Both the position numbers and the translations under genes were made by a program. The notes beneath the pieces are model-generated. The model searched no databases. It was not told where the DNA came from and saw only the letters and a program-made list of their open reading frames with translations. A stretch of 64,000 bases of DNA. Origin: Micavibrio sp964400125. GTDB taxonomy: Bacteria; Pseudomonadota; Alphaproteobacteria; Micavibrionales; Micavibrionaceae. The stretch covers positions 44,187-108,186 of the forward strand of contig CAYNSR010000009.1 of NCBI GenBank assembly GCA_964400125.1, written 5' to 3'. Numbering within the stretch: the stretch's first letter is position 1; every line of letters starts with the position of its first letter. Positions 43,292-52,614 of the stretch are shown piece after piece.

Positions 43292-43921
43292 ATGTTTCGT
43301 ACGTTGTTTGGCGGTTTTCTGGTTGCCGGTTTGCTGGTGACCCCGGTCACGGCCTCCTTTGCGCAGGCTCCGGCCCCTGCGGTTGAAAAATATGTTATTG
43401 AATCGCCGCATACGCAGATTCTTTTTACCGTCAACCATCTGGGGTTTTCCCATTCCACCGGGAAATTTCTTGGCTATGACGGGGTTTTCCATCTCGACCG
43501 CGCCAATCCGGCCAGTTCATCCGTCGAAGTGACGATCCATACTGACAGTCTTGAGATGGGGCATAAGGAATGGAACGAACACCTCAAGGCTGCCGATTAT
43601 TTCAATGTCGCCGCCTTTCCGGCGATGACCTTCAAAAGCACGGCTGTAACCCTCACCGGGGATGATACGGCGGATGTGACCGGCGATTTGACGCTTCTGG
43701 GTGTCACCAAGCCGGTGACACTGAAGGTGCGGCACAATAAATCCGGCCCGCACCCGTTCGGCGAAAAATATGTCGCCGGGTTTGACGCTACAGCCTCGAT
43801 CAAACGCAGCGATTTCGGCATGAGCAAGGCTGTGCCGATGGTGGGTGATGACGTTGAAATCCGTATTTCCGTCGAGGGGTTGCAGGAAGGCTATCAGGGC
43901 GCATCCAAAGGCAAGGAATAA
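43292..43921 (+). CDS. YceI-family periplasmic lipid-binding protein
   Basis: 209 aa from MFRTLFGGFLVAGLLVTPVT, with AAGGAT upstream and a signal peptide cleaved near SFAQ. The YceI lipocalin-like fold is clear: YVIESPHTQILFTVNHLGFSHSTGKF, LEMGHKEWNEHLKAADYFNVAAFPAMTFKS, and LTLLGVTKPVTLKVRHNK. Family members bind polyisoprenoids, including quinone tails. It is 3 bp upstream of a cytochrome b561-YceI fusion gene, so both are surely co-expressed. Confidence 0.92.
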   Translation: MFRTLFGGFLVAGLLVTPVTASFAQAPAPAVEKYVIESPHTQILFTVNHLGFSHSTGKFLGYDGVFHLDRANPASSSVEVTIHTDSLEMGHKEWNEHLKAADYFNVAAFPAMTFKSTAVTLTGDDTADVTGDLTLLGVTKPVTLKVRHNKSGPHPFGEKYVAGFDATASIKRSDFGMSKAVPMVGDDVEIRISVEGLQEGYQGASKGKE

Positions 43922-43924
43922 TCC

Positions 43925-45037
43925 ATGATCTGGCGCAACACGGCTGAACAATACGGGATCGTTGCCAAAGGCCTGCATTGGCTGGTCGCGGTCTTGGTGA
44001 TTGCGATGATCGGGGTGGGGCTTTACATGAGCGGTCAGGACCCAAGCCCGTCATTGTTCCAGTTGTATGCATGGCACAAATCCGTCGGGATCACGATTTT
44101 GCTGCTGGCTGTGTTGCGTCTGGTCTGGAAACTCTCCGGCCGACGGCCATCGCCGCTGCCCGGTCACAGGGCTTGGGAAAAGCATCTGGCGTTGGCGATT
44201 CACGGGTTGTTATATGCGGCCCTGTTCCTGATGCCGATTTCCGGGTGGATCATGTCTTCGGCCAAGGATTTTTCGGTGAGTTTTTTCGGCCTGTTTACCC
44301 TGCCGGATCTGGTTTCACCGGACGAGGATCTGGCGGAACTGGCCGAGGAGGTCCATGAGGTTGCTGCCTATGCGCTGATCGCCATGATTGTGTTGCACTT
44401 TGCCGGTGCGATGAAGCACCATCTGATCGATCGCGATGCAACTTTGCGCCGGATGCTGCCCGGTCTGGCGTTGGCGTTTGTGTTTGTGCCCGGACTTGCC
44501 ATGGCGCAGGACAAAGCGCCATCCTGGACGATCATGAAGGAGGAAAGCGCCATACGCTTCGAAGCCGTGCAGATGGGCGCGCCGTTCGAGGGGCGTTTCG
44601 GTGCCTTTGACGGAACCATCCTGTTTGATCCCGACAATCTCCCCGGCAGCCATGCCGAGATCACCATCGATATCGGCAGTCTCGATGCCACCAGCGCAGA
44701 TCGCAACAAATATCTGCCGATGGCGGACTGGTTTGCGCTGTCGTCCTATCCTGTCGCGCGTTTTGTTACAAAAAGCATGGAGCGGGGTCTGGAGAGCGCG
44801 CAGTTTGTCGCCCGCGGCGATCTGACCATTCGCAATGTAACCCTGCCGGTGACGCTGCCCTTTCGCGTGACTTTTGAAAATGACGCGGTCGCCGGAACCC
44901 AAACCGCCATCATGTCCGGGGAAACCACCGTCAACCGTCTGGATTTCGGCGTTGGTCAGGGGGAATGGAAGGATACAAAAACCGTCGGGGCCGAAGTGCG
45001 CGTTTTGGTCGCTATCCGGGCCGTGCGGAAATTATAG
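43925..45037 (+). CDS. Cytochrome b561 fused to a YceI domain
   Basis: 370 aa. Residues 1-180 form a four-helix cytochrome b561 with likely haem-ligand His residues in GLHWLVAVL, YAWHKSVGI, LALAIHGLLYA and IVLHFAGAMKHH. A membrane segment (RRMLPGLALAFVFVPGLAMAQD) then leads into a second YceI domain (about 190-368: IRFEAVQMGAPFEGRFGAFDGTI, then ITIDIGSLDATSADRNKYLPMADWF). In E. coli yceJ and yceI are separate neighbours; here they are joined, and a separate YceI precedes. A membrane redox role with quinone binding is a reasonable inference. Confidence 0.9.
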   Translation: MIWRNTAEQYGIVAKGLHWLVAVLVIAMIGVGLYMSGQDPSPSLFQLYAWHKSVGITILLLAVLRLVWKLSGRRPSPLPGHRAWEKHLALAIHGLLYAALFLMPISGWIMSSAKDFSVSFFGLFTLPDLVSPDEDLAELAEEVHEVAAYALIAMIVLHFAGAMKHHLIDRDATLRRMLPGLALAFVFVPGLAMAQDKAPSWTIMKEESAIRFEAVQMGAPFEGRFGAFDGTILFDPDNLPGSHAEITIDIGSLDATSADRNKYLPMADWFALSSYPVARFVTKSMERGLESAQFVARGDLTIRNVTLPVTLPFRVTFENDAVAGTQTAIMSGETTVNRLDFGVGQGEWKDTKTVGAEVRVLVAIRAVRKL

Positions 45038-45058
45038 GGCCTTTTCTCCCCATTTTTA

Positions 45059-47839
45059 TTACAATTGTGGGCCTTTGTCGCGGTGTTGCTGTGGTTCTGG
45101 CGGCATTTGCAGGCCGGGGATATTCATAAACGGTTCGATCGCCGGGACAAAATCTTTCAAGGCAACCGGGGTGACGGGTGCTGACGGTCCGATGACTGTG
45201 TTGCCGCTCATCTCCTGTAGTGGCGCGGGAAGTGCGCCATCGGCGCGTAACTGGTCGCGTAACAGGGCAATGGGATTGCCCGGTGTCGCCCCCCGCAGGA
45301 CCATTCCCGCCTTCGGCCCCAGCGGTTCCGTGGTGCGGATTTCGATAACCTGTCCGGCTTTGACGTCTTCATAAGCGAAGGCGAAGGACGAAAGAATATC
45401 CGTATGGCTATAGCCCAGATGTTTTTCAAATCCCGCCGGGGTGTGGATGACGATTTCGCTGTGCCGGTTTTTGTATTGCGGCAGGCGGAAGGTCAGCTTG
45501 CCGAGGGTCATGTCTGCAGGTATGGTCATGCGGTAGATATAGCGAGTCTTGTCCCCCGCCTCCCGGCCCGGAATGACCATGGGGTTACCCACAGTGATAT
45601 CGTAGCTGGATTCCTGCGCCGTGCGGGTCAGGGATTGTTTGATGGTAACCATGCGGTCCAGCGCGGCCTGCCATTTTTCAGGGTCCAAAACCCCGGCACC
45701 GCAACGTTCATGATTGGGGATTCCGCCCCCATTGCTGTTGAATTGCGCCGGTCTGGCGGAGGCCGTCCCGTTGGGCTGCGGGGGGAGATGTTCCTGTACG
45801 TTTCGGTCGGCGGACATTAATCCCGCCGCCATGATCTCTTCGAAGTTCAGGATGTCGCCATACCATTCGTTAAATTGCCGAAACAGGGCGGCGCTCAGCG
45901 GCGTGGCAAACGATGTCCCCTCCATCTGCTTGCCGAGATGCTTCGGCAGGGGGGCACAAACATCGGCGCTGTGACTGCTATAGGGCGACATCATGAAGCC
46001 GAGGGAGCCGTATTGTCCTGCCGCGCCGATACTGATCGAGCGCGGAGAGTGGGAAATGGCGTGGGATTGCACATGCCGCATTTCTTCCGGGTTCCAGTTG
46101 CCCGAGGCGGTGAAGATAATCGGGCGGGAGCGTTCGAGCTGGTCAGCCTGCCTGTTCATCAGGGCGTGGAGCATTGTGCCGTCTTCGTCGCGCGCCTGAC
46201 GCAGTGGCATGGATATTTCGCTGGGGAAGAAGACGGCCATGCTGTGGCTGAAGACGACGCGGTCGTTGATCGGGCTTCCGGCGGAGTTGAGCAACATACG
46301 GAGAGCATCGGTATTTTTCTCTTTCGGATAGCCGAGCAGCGTTTCCGCCCAGGAATGTATCTGCGACAGGTCGGCATCCGGGTTGATCCCGTGGGCGATG
46401 TTTCCGGCAATGCGGTAGGTATCCTTGTTGTGTTCTATATCATTTTTATTTTCTCCGCCAGTCTCGATCACGACCAGATCGACCTCGCGCCCGCCCCGGT
46501 AATGGCGCGGCGGCGTCAACGGCGCGAACTGGAGGGTCATGTCCGCGGCATACGGGACAATCAAAACCTGTTTTTCGTTCAGGAATCCCTGCTGGGAAAT
46601 TTTGTGCGGATCGAGATTGTTGATGCGGGCGATCTGCAAGGCGATCTTTGTAAGGCTTGCCTCTTTATCGTAGTAATGTTCCTGAACCGCACGGGCAACA
46701 TCCATCACGCTGGTATGGTTCATGGTCCGGATGTGGTTGAGGGGGGGCGGGAGTCTGCGTTTGTTCGAGATGGCAATCTCCTCCAGTTGCCGTCCGGCGG
46801 GCATAGGGATCAGCAACCGCGTGTTTCCGACGATGGTGGTTTGCGCATTGATGCCGCTGGTCCGGGCGATGGCCTGCACCGCATCGTATGTATCGCCCAT
46901 TCCCATGACGCCCTTGAAGCGTTCCGCCACGCTGTGGAGCGTGTCGCCGGGTTGCGTTATATAGGGCTCCGGCCCGCCGGGCAGAGCATCGGGGAAATCG
47001 AGAAGGACTCCGCCATTGGCCTTGATCCATGCGGCGGTCAGGCTGGTGGTGTTGCGAATTTTATGGTCCAGACTATCTTGCCCGGTTTTTTCCCTGTGGG
47101 AAGCATTCCATGCATCAAGCTGGTCCGGGGTGATCCATCCCTGTTGCGCCATGATTTCGGCGGCCACCGGATTCTGGGCAAGATCTGTATAGCTGCGGAT
47201 CGGTTGTTCGATCCTTTCGGACATTTTCCGGGCGTCTTCAAGGCGGGCACCAGCCCGGATCAGGGTATCGAGGATGACAAAGGCGTTTTTGAATTCCGTC
47301 GGAGATTTATCCTGCGTATTTATGACCTTGGCGATGGCAATATCGATGGGGCTCCACTGGTCGGGAGCCAGTTTGTGGACATTTGCGCCTTTGTCGATGA
47401 AGAATTGCAACAATTCCGGCGCATTCATGATGGCTGAAAGCACAACGGCTGCCTGAAAGGCTGTCAAGTCCGAGGCGGTGTCCAGCGTGATTCCCGGTGC
47501 TACAAAACTGTCCGGGTCGGCTCCGCTATCGAGCAGGGAGCGGATGCGATCCATCTTCCTGCGCACGACCGGGTCGTCCTGAATATCGTAGCCGGGGTCA
47601 CGACGCCACATTGTGTCGACGTGTTTGTTGATGCTGCTGAATGCGCCGAACAAACGGATGTTCAGCCGCGTTTGCGCATCGTTTTTCGCCGTGCCGGGGG
47701 CGGTCTGTGCCGTTTGCGGTGCGGGCGGCACGAGCGGTGCCCCCGTTACTTGCGCGGCGGTGTTGAAATTCGCGGCGAGGCTGATAAAAGAAAGGCTGAT
47801 CGTAACAAGCGCCTTATTCAGGCGTGTTTTCCTGGACAT
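45059..47839 (-). CDS. Exported ankyrin-LysM protein with degenerate subtilisin-like domain
   Basis: 926 aa. An N-terminal signal (NKALVTISLSFISLAANFNTAA) is followed by ankyrin-type repeats at about 80-190 (RIRSLLDSGADPDSF, LLQFFIDKGANVHKL). A LysM-type domain follows at about 294-350 (YITQPGDTLHSVAERF). An S8-like domain spans about 450-700, with the oxyanion Asn (TASGNWNP, about 577) and catalytic Ser motif (MEGTSFATPLSAALF, about 641-647). The usual DTG reads ETG (VVIETGG, about 458), and HGTHVAG seems replaced by TYRIAGNIAHG (about 478), so Asp and His look lost. A C-terminal beta region with YIYRMTIPADMTLGKLTF recalls proprotein-convertase P domains. It may bind peptidoglycan via LysM. 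Confidence 0.7.
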   Translation of the reverse strand: MSRKTRLNKALVTISLSFISLAANFNTAAQVTGAPLVPPAPQTAQTAPGTAKNDAQTRLNIRLFGAFSSINKHVDTMWRRDPGYDIQDDPVVRRKMDRIRSLLDSGADPDSFVAPGITLDTASDLTAFQAAVVLSAIMNAPELLQFFIDKGANVHKLAPDQWSPIDIAIAKVINTQDKSPTEFKNAFVILDTLIRAGARLEDARKMSERIEQPIRSYTDLAQNPVAAEIMAQQGWITPDQLDAWNASHREKTGQDSLDHKIRNTTSLTAAWIKANGGVLLDFPDALPGGPEPYITQPGDTLHSVAERFKGVMGMGDTYDAVQAIARTSGINAQTTIVGNTRLLIPMPAGRQLEEIAISNKRRLPPPLNHIRTMNHTSVMDVARAVQEHYYDKEASLTKIALQIARINNLDPHKISQQGFLNEKQVLIVPYAADMTLQFAPLTPPRHYRGGREVDLVVIETGGENKNDIEHNKDTYRIAGNIAHGINPDADLSQIHSWAETLLGYPKEKNTDALRMLLNSAGSPINDRVVFSHSMAVFFPSEISMPLRQARDEDGTMLHALMNRQADQLERSRPIIFTASGNWNPEEMRHVQSHAISHSPRSISIGAAGQYGSLGFMMSPYSSHSADVCAPLPKHLGKQMEGTSFATPLSAALFRQFNEWYGDILNFEEIMAAGLMSADRNVQEHLPPQPNGTASARPAQFNSNGGGIPNHERCGAGVLDPEKWQAALDRMVTIKQSLTRTAQESSYDITVGNPMVIPGREAGDKTRYIYRMTIPADMTLGKLTFRLPQYKNRHSEIVIHTPAGFEKHLGYSHTDILSSFAFAYEDVKAGQVIEIRTTEPLGPKAGMVLRGATPGNPIALLRDQLRADGALPAPLQEMSGNTVIGPSAPVTPVALKDFVPAIEPFMNIPGLQMPPEPQQHRDKGPQL

Positions 47840-48100
47840 TTTGATTTCCCTGTTCTGTTTTTCTATTTTTTGTATTTGTATTTTTTTCGAGTTTCAGATT
47901 AGGGGGCGTTTCCGGGTTTGCAAAGGGAAAAGTTAAATTTTTGCCCTGTCCGGGACATGGGTTCAGAGTATAGATTTCCAGAATCTTTGGAGATGCGGCG
48001 TTTGTCCGGTTTTTGACCGTCCGGCAGAATCGCGTTACACTCGGGCCATAACAAAAAAACGGCTCTATATAAAGGGCAAGATCTGGGATAGACTTGACGC

Positions 48101-48769
48101 ATGCGTGTTTTATACCATCTCTGGCTTCATCCTTTTTCGCGCAAGGTGCGGATCGCACTGGCGGAAAAAAAGCTCGATTTCGAACTGAAGATTGAAAAGG
48201 TCTGGGAACGCCGCACGGAATTTCTGGCCCTCAATCCCGCCGGTGACGTTCCGGTGCTGGTCGAACGTGACGGCACTACGCTCGCCAATTCGCTCGTCAT
48301 CTGCGAATACCTTGAAGAAGTGTACCCGGAAATCAACCTGCTTGGTCATGACCCGGTGCAGCGGGCTGAGACACGCCGCCTGATCTGCTGGTTTGACGTC
48401 AAATTTGACCGGGAAGTGACGGATAATCTGGTTGGCGAGAAGCTGATGAAACGCTTTTTGAAACTGGGTGAACCGCATGGGCCGTCGATCCGCGCTGGGC
48501 ATGCCAATATCCACTACCACCTTGATTATATTGGTTTTTTAACCGAAAAGCGCAACTGGCTGGCGGGGGAGCATTTTTCGCTGGCCGATATTGCCGCTGC
48601 GTCGCATCTTTCTGCCATCGACTATATCGGCGATGTGCCGTGGGATGAGCATCAGGCGGCGCGGGAGTGGTATGCGCGGGTTAAATCCCGCCCCAGTTTC
48701 CAGCCCTTGCTGGAAGACCGCATCCCCGGATTCGTCCCGGCGCAGCACTATGAAAATGTTGATTTCTAG
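48101..48769 (+). CDS. GST-fold protein, probable FzlA-like cell-division protein
   Basis: 222 aa. The N-terminal thioredoxin-like part is RVLYHLWLHPFSRKVRIALAEKKLDFEL with Pro-Val-Leu (GDVPVLVE) and NSLVICEYLEEVYP. The helical domain holds FSLADIAAASHLSAIDYIGDVPW. The C-terminal tail EDRIPGFVPAQHYENVDF matches the conserved tail of alphaproteobacterial FzlA, a GST homologue that bends FtsZ filaments. The next gene is an SDR protein, as in alphaproteobacteria where queG often lies between; queG is not here. An ordinary glutathione transferase is the alternative. Confidence 0.7.
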   Translation: MRVLYHLWLHPFSRKVRIALAEKKLDFELKIEKVWERRTEFLALNPAGDVPVLVERDGTTLANSLVICEYLEEVYPEINLLGHDPVQRAETRRLICWFDVKFDREVTDNLVGEKLMKRFLKLGEPHGPSIRAGHANIHYHLDYIGFLTEKRNWLAGEHFSLADIAAASHLSAIDYIGDVPWDEHQAAREWYARVKSRPSFQPLLEDRIPGFVPAQHYENVDF

Positions 48770-48873
48770 CGGCGTGTTTTCCTGCCGACGCTATAAATTT
48801 GAATTTTCTTATGCTTCGGGGGTAAGATGGCGGCCACAGCTTTCCCCTTTTGCGTTACTGAAACCCGGAAATA

Positions 48874-49803
48874 ATGTCCTGCGACAAAAAACTCTTTTGC
48901 TTCGGTTATGGCTATACCTGCGACGATCTGGGGCAGGTCCTGCTGGCGCGGGGCTGGTCGGTGGCCGGGACGACGCGCGACAATGACAAGCGTCGTTTTC
49001 TGAAAAGTCTTGGCATCAAATCTTTCCTCTTCGATTTCGAACAGCCCCTTGAAGACCCGGCCCTGTTTTTGAAAGACACCACGCATCTGCTGATTTCGAC
49101 GCCGCCAGACGACGAGGGCGATCCGGTTTTCAATATGCATGCCGCAGATATTTTGAGAATTCCTTCGCTGGAATGGGTCGGGTATTTGTCGTCGACGGCG
49201 GTTTACGGCGATCGCGATGGCGGATGGGTCGATGAAATTTCTGAAATCCGCCCCTCCAGCAAGCGCGGTTCCCGCCGGGCCAGGGCGGAGGATCAGTGGT
49301 TATCGCTGTTTTATACCAAGGGCCTGCCCGTGCATATTTTCCGCCTTGCCGGGATCTATGGGCCGGGGCGCAGCGCGCTTGATTCCGTGCGTGCCGGGAT
49401 CGCCCGCCGCATCAACAAACCCGGCCACGCCTTCAGCCGGATTCATGTCGAGGATATCGTGCAGGTTCTGATCGCGTCGATGATGAATCCTGCGCCCGGC
49501 ATGGCCTACAATGTGGCTGACGATCTGGCGGCGCCGAGTCATGAGGTCATCAAATATGCCTGCGAGCTTCTGGGAATCGCGCCGCCGCCGCTGATGCCTT
49601 ATGAAGACGCCGACCTTGCCCCCATTGCCCGCAGTTTTTATAACGACAATAAACGCATCAGGAACGACCGGATCAAGCACGATCTGGGCGTCACGCTGAG
49701 ACATCCCGATTACCGGGAGGGGTTGAGGGCCTGTCTGGAATCGGAGCAAGCCTATCACCAGCGCCTCGGGGCTTTTGCCAGCCTGTCGGGCGGCGAATCC
49801 TAA
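48874..49803 (+). CDS. NAD(P)-binding SDR-family protein
   Basis: 309 aa. The Rossmann start is FCFGYGYTCDDLGQVLLARGWSVAGTTRD, and THLLISTPPDDEGDPVF, YLSSTAVYGDRDGGWVDE and FRLAGIYGPGRSALDSVRAG follow. The usual YxxxK active site is incomplete: Tyr is present (STAVYGDRD) but no Lys lies four residues later. It belongs to the YeeZ-like extended SDR group of unknown substrate. It ends overlapping the convergent histidine kinase gene by 4 bp, so the two share a stop region. Confidence 0.8.
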   Translation: MSCDKKLFCFGYGYTCDDLGQVLLARGWSVAGTTRDNDKRRFLKSLGIKSFLFDFEQPLEDPALFLKDTTHLLISTPPDDEGDPVFNMHAADILRIPSLEWVGYLSSTAVYGDRDGGWVDEISEIRPSSKRGSRRARAEDQWLSLFYTKGLPVHIFRLAGIYGPGRSALDSVRAGIARRINKPGHAFSRIHVEDIVQVLIASMMNPAPGMAYNVADDLAAPSHEVIKYACELLGIAPPPLMPYEDADLAPIARSFYNDNKRIRNDRIKHDLGVTLRHPDYREGLRACLESEQAYHQRLGAFASLSGGES

Positions 49804-51770
49804 ATTTCCGCCTCTGCGGTTTTCTTCAAGGCCTCATAGGCGTTATAGGGCAGGCGGATGGTTACGGTCGTGCCGACGCCAACGGTGGAGTCGATGTGCA
49901 GGGACCCGGCATGCAGTTCGACCAGTTCCTTGGTGATCGCCAGCCCCAGCCCGGTTCCTTCATGTTTGCGCGTGTAATGCGATGCGGCCTGTTCAAACGG
50001 GCGGGTGATGTTTTTCAACTGGTTGGCGGGAATGCCGATGCCGGTATCGTGTACGCGGATGGAGATGTAATCGTCGCGTTCAATGCATTCGACCCGCACC
50101 GCGCCGCCGGGTTCGGTAAACTTGACCGCGTTGGACAGAAGATTCAAAAATACCTGCATCAGGGCACGCCGGTCGGCCACGACCTGCACATCTTCGCTGG
50201 GCATGTCGATGGAAATGGTGATTTTGCCTTCGGTGGCGCGGCCTTCCATCATATGCACGGCAAGGCGGACGATTTTGGCGATGTTCAGCTCTTCGAGGTC
50301 GAGTTCGTATTTCCCGGCCTCGATCTTTGACATGTCGAGGATATCGCTGATGAGGTCGAGGAGATGTTCGCCGCTTTCGCGGATGCCGCCGATATAATCC
50401 AGATAGCGTTCCGATCCGATGGGCCCGAGCAACTGGCGCTGCATCATCTCCGAGAACCCGATGATTGCGTTCAGCGGCGTGCGCAGTTCATGGCTCATAT
50501 TGGCGAGGAATTGCGATTTTGCGGCATAGGCGCGCTCCGCGGCTTCCTTGGCTTCGGTCAGGTTTTGTTCGTTAATGGTGTGTTCGGTGACATCTTGCAT
50601 GATGCCGAACAGGGCGACGACTTCGTCGTTGGAATCGTGTTCGCAGCGTCCTTCGCAGCGTATATAGCGCACCTCCCCGTCCGGGCGGGTGATACGGAAT
50701 TCCATTTCGTAGTCGTTTTGTTCGATGATCGCGCGCTGGAACGCCTGCAGCAGGCGGCCAACGTCGCGTTTATGCGTCATGCGGTTGACGGCATCGAGTG
50801 CAGGAGAAAATGTGTCCGGCGATACGCCGAATATTTTATAAATCTCGTCCGACCAGACGATCGTGTCGGACCCCACCAGCCAGCGCCAGTGCCCCATATG
50901 GCCGATGGATTGCGCCTCGCGCAGCATCATTTCACGCTGACGCAACGCTTCTTCGTGTTGTTTGAAGGCGGTAACATCGCGACCGACGCTGTAGATAATG
51001 TCGCCGCTGCGCTTGTGGCGCCATTCCATCCAGCGCACGGACCCATCCTCTGCCACAAGCCGCGCTTCGAAATCGGCGGGCATGTTCTGCGCGGCATCTT
51101 CATACATCAGTGCAGACAGCGTATTGCGCACCTGCGGTTTGTCGTCGGGGTGGACGATATCGAGAAACGTCATCCGGCGCAGGGTGTCGTCGCCATAGCC
51201 TAAAACGGTGCTGAACGTAACGTTGACGCGCATGAAATGCCCCTGCGCATCGCAAACGGACATCAGGTCGTGCGACATGTTGAGGAAGTTGCGCAATTCT
51301 TCTTCGGATGAAACGGTATTGATCCTGCCCGACGGGGGCGGTGGCACTTCGTTTTCGCGGGCTTCCATCGCGTCGATCTGCCGCAGGAAAGAATCATCCA
51401 GCCGCCCGGCTTCCGTGCCGATTCCGGCGACGACATAAATGCGGCCATCGGGCAGACGGATGCGGTCGAAATGCATGTCCATGTGATGTTCACCGATGAC
51501 GATTGCGTGCCGCCCTTCGCGCAATGTGCCGACTGGTGAATCGGCGTGGGCTGTTTTGCCGAACATGCCGCCGCTGTGGAAGGCTTCGTCAGGATCGACA
51601 AAAGAAAAAATATTCAGGAGACCACGCCCGGTCAGGCTGTTCGTGTCGGTCCCGCACAGGGCGGCAAAGGCTGGCGTCATGAAAACTGCGTGCCCTCGCG
51701 TATCGAAAACGACACGGGCAAGCTCATCGGCCTGTATTTGCGGTATTGTCGTTTTTTGGGTCGTAATCAT
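49800..51770 (-). CDS. Multi-PAS sensor histidine kinase
   Basis: 656 aa from MITTQKTTIPQ (a GTG at 51785 is possible). PAS-like domains lie at about 10-120, 165-280 (LMSVCDAQGHFMRVNVTFSTVLGYG) and 295-405 (a PAC-type WRWLVGSDTIVWSDEIYKIFGV). No membrane segment is seen, so sensing is probably cytoplasmic. The kinase core has the H-box MSHELRTPLNAIIGF (His about 427), N-box VFLNLLSNAVKFT, G1 DTGIGI and G2 GTGLGLAI, all intact. A partner response regulator is not adjacent. It overlaps the stop of the SDR gene. Confidence 0.92.
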   Translation of the reverse strand: MITTQKTTIPQIQADELARVVFDTRGHAVFMTPAFAALCGTDTNSLTGRGLLNIFSFVDPDEAFHSGGMFGKTAHADSPVGTLREGRHAIVIGEHHMDMHFDRIRLPDGRIYVVAGIGTEAGRLDDSFLRQIDAMEARENEVPPPPSGRINTVSSEEELRNFLNMSHDLMSVCDAQGHFMRVNVTFSTVLGYGDDTLRRMTFLDIVHPDDKPQVRNTLSALMYEDAAQNMPADFEARLVAEDGSVRWMEWRHKRSGDIIYSVGRDVTAFKQHEEALRQREMMLREAQSIGHMGHWRWLVGSDTIVWSDEIYKIFGVSPDTFSPALDAVNRMTHKRDVGRLLQAFQRAIIEQNDYEMEFRITRPDGEVRYIRCEGRCEHDSNDEVVALFGIMQDVTEHTINEQNLTEAKEAAERAYAAKSQFLANMSHELRTPLNAIIGFSEMMQRQLLGPIGSERYLDYIGGIRESGEHLLDLISDILDMSKIEAGKYELDLEELNIAKIVRLAVHMMEGRATEGKITISIDMPSEDVQVVADRRALMQVFLNLLSNAVKFTEPGGAVRVECIERDDYISIRVHDTGIGIPANQLKNITRPFEQAASHYTRKHEGTGLGLAITKELVELHAGSLHIDSTVGVGTTVTIRLPYNAYEALKKTAEAEI

Positions 51771-51834
51771 GAAGATACGCAACACAGCAGTTCAAGAGAC
51801 GTCCATGATGACAGCTTTGAGTCTGCAGTTTCAA

Positions 51835-51873
51835 CAAAAAAGCCGCCCTATCAACAGGGGCGGCTTTTTACGG
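51835..51873. terminator. Bidirectional terminator between thioredoxin-like gene and histidine kinase start
   Basis: AGCCGCCCT pairs with AGGGGCGGCT (one-base difference) around ATCAAC, with A and T tracts on either side (51835-51841 and 51865-51870). On the minus strand it follows the thioredoxin-like gene's stop by about 15 bases. Confidence 0.8.
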
Positions 51874-51887
51874 AAGGTTCCGGAAAA

Positions 51888-52526
51888 TCAATATTTCACG
51901 CCGCAGCCATAAGGTTTGCTGGTGGCGGTTTGTACGGGACGTCCGGCGGCGAGATCGTCAAGCGCGGCCTTTACATAGTTATTGGCGTCGCGCACGGTGG
52001 AATGGCTGACGCTGGGCTTGTCGTCGATAGCCCCGGCATAGACAAGGATTCCTTCGCCGTTGATGATGAACATATGCGGCGTGGTTGCGGCGTCATACAA
52101 TTTCCCGATGGTTCCGTCATGGTCGAGAATCCGTGCCGTTTCGGCGGATTTTTCCCGGGCCATGACCGCTTTGGCATCTTGCGCCTCCGTGAAACCCTGC
52201 TTGCCCTTGGCGGAGGAGTTGATGGTCAGCCAGACAACGCCCTTCGCTGTGGCGTCTTTTTGCAGATCCTGCATGGTGTTGGTGTCATAGAGCTTGCGTA
52301 CATAGGGGCATTGATGGTTGGTCCATTCCAGAACCACGGTCTTGCCCCTGAAATCGGAGAGTTTGAGCGTTTTCCCGTCCGCATCCGTTCCGGTGAAATC
52401 CGGCGCCGGGGCACCGATGCCGGAGGGGGTGGTCACGGCGGTAGTGGCCACATCTTCGGCGGCCCGGGCGGCGGGGGCCATCATGATCGAAAAGGCGGCA
52501 GTCAGGATCAGGGCAAGGTGCAGCAT
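51888..52526 (-). CDS. Exported thioredoxin-fold redoxin
   Basis: 212 aa with a signal peptide (MLHLALILTAAFSIMMAPAA). Redoxin-type fold: GAPAPDFTGTDADGKTLKLSDFRGKTVVLEWTNHQCPYVRKLY. The active region has a single Cys (NHQCPYV) where thioredoxins have CxxC, and a further Cys near the end (PYGCGVKY). TTPHMFIINGEGILVYAGAIDD is the cis-Pro region. It is likely a periplasmic thiol protein; peroxiredoxin-like or resA-like activity cannot be told apart here. DsbD, its possible electron donor, is encoded just upstream. Confidence 0.82.
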   Translation of the reverse strand: MLHLALILTAAFSIMMAPAARAAEDVATTAVTTPSGIGAPAPDFTGTDADGKTLKLSDFRGKTVVLEWTNHQCPYVRKLYDTNTMQDLQKDATAKGVVWLTINSSAKGKQGFTEAQDAKAVMAREKSAETARILDHDGTIGKLYDAATTPHMFIINGEGILVYAGAIDDKPSVSHSTVRDANNYVKAALDDLAAGRPVQTATSKPYGCGVKY

Positions 52527-52614
52527 CGGTATTTCCCTCTTTTTAAAAAACGGTTTGGGTCTTAATCTTGCACAGAATTAGGGTGATTTGGCGTCCTGTC
52601 CAGTCGCACGGGAA

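Noticed and set aside
45875..47437. Plus-strand frame of about 520 codons opposite the ankyrin-LysM gene
   Set aside because: No domain motif or ribosome site; the minus-strand protein has a signal peptide and recognisable domains.
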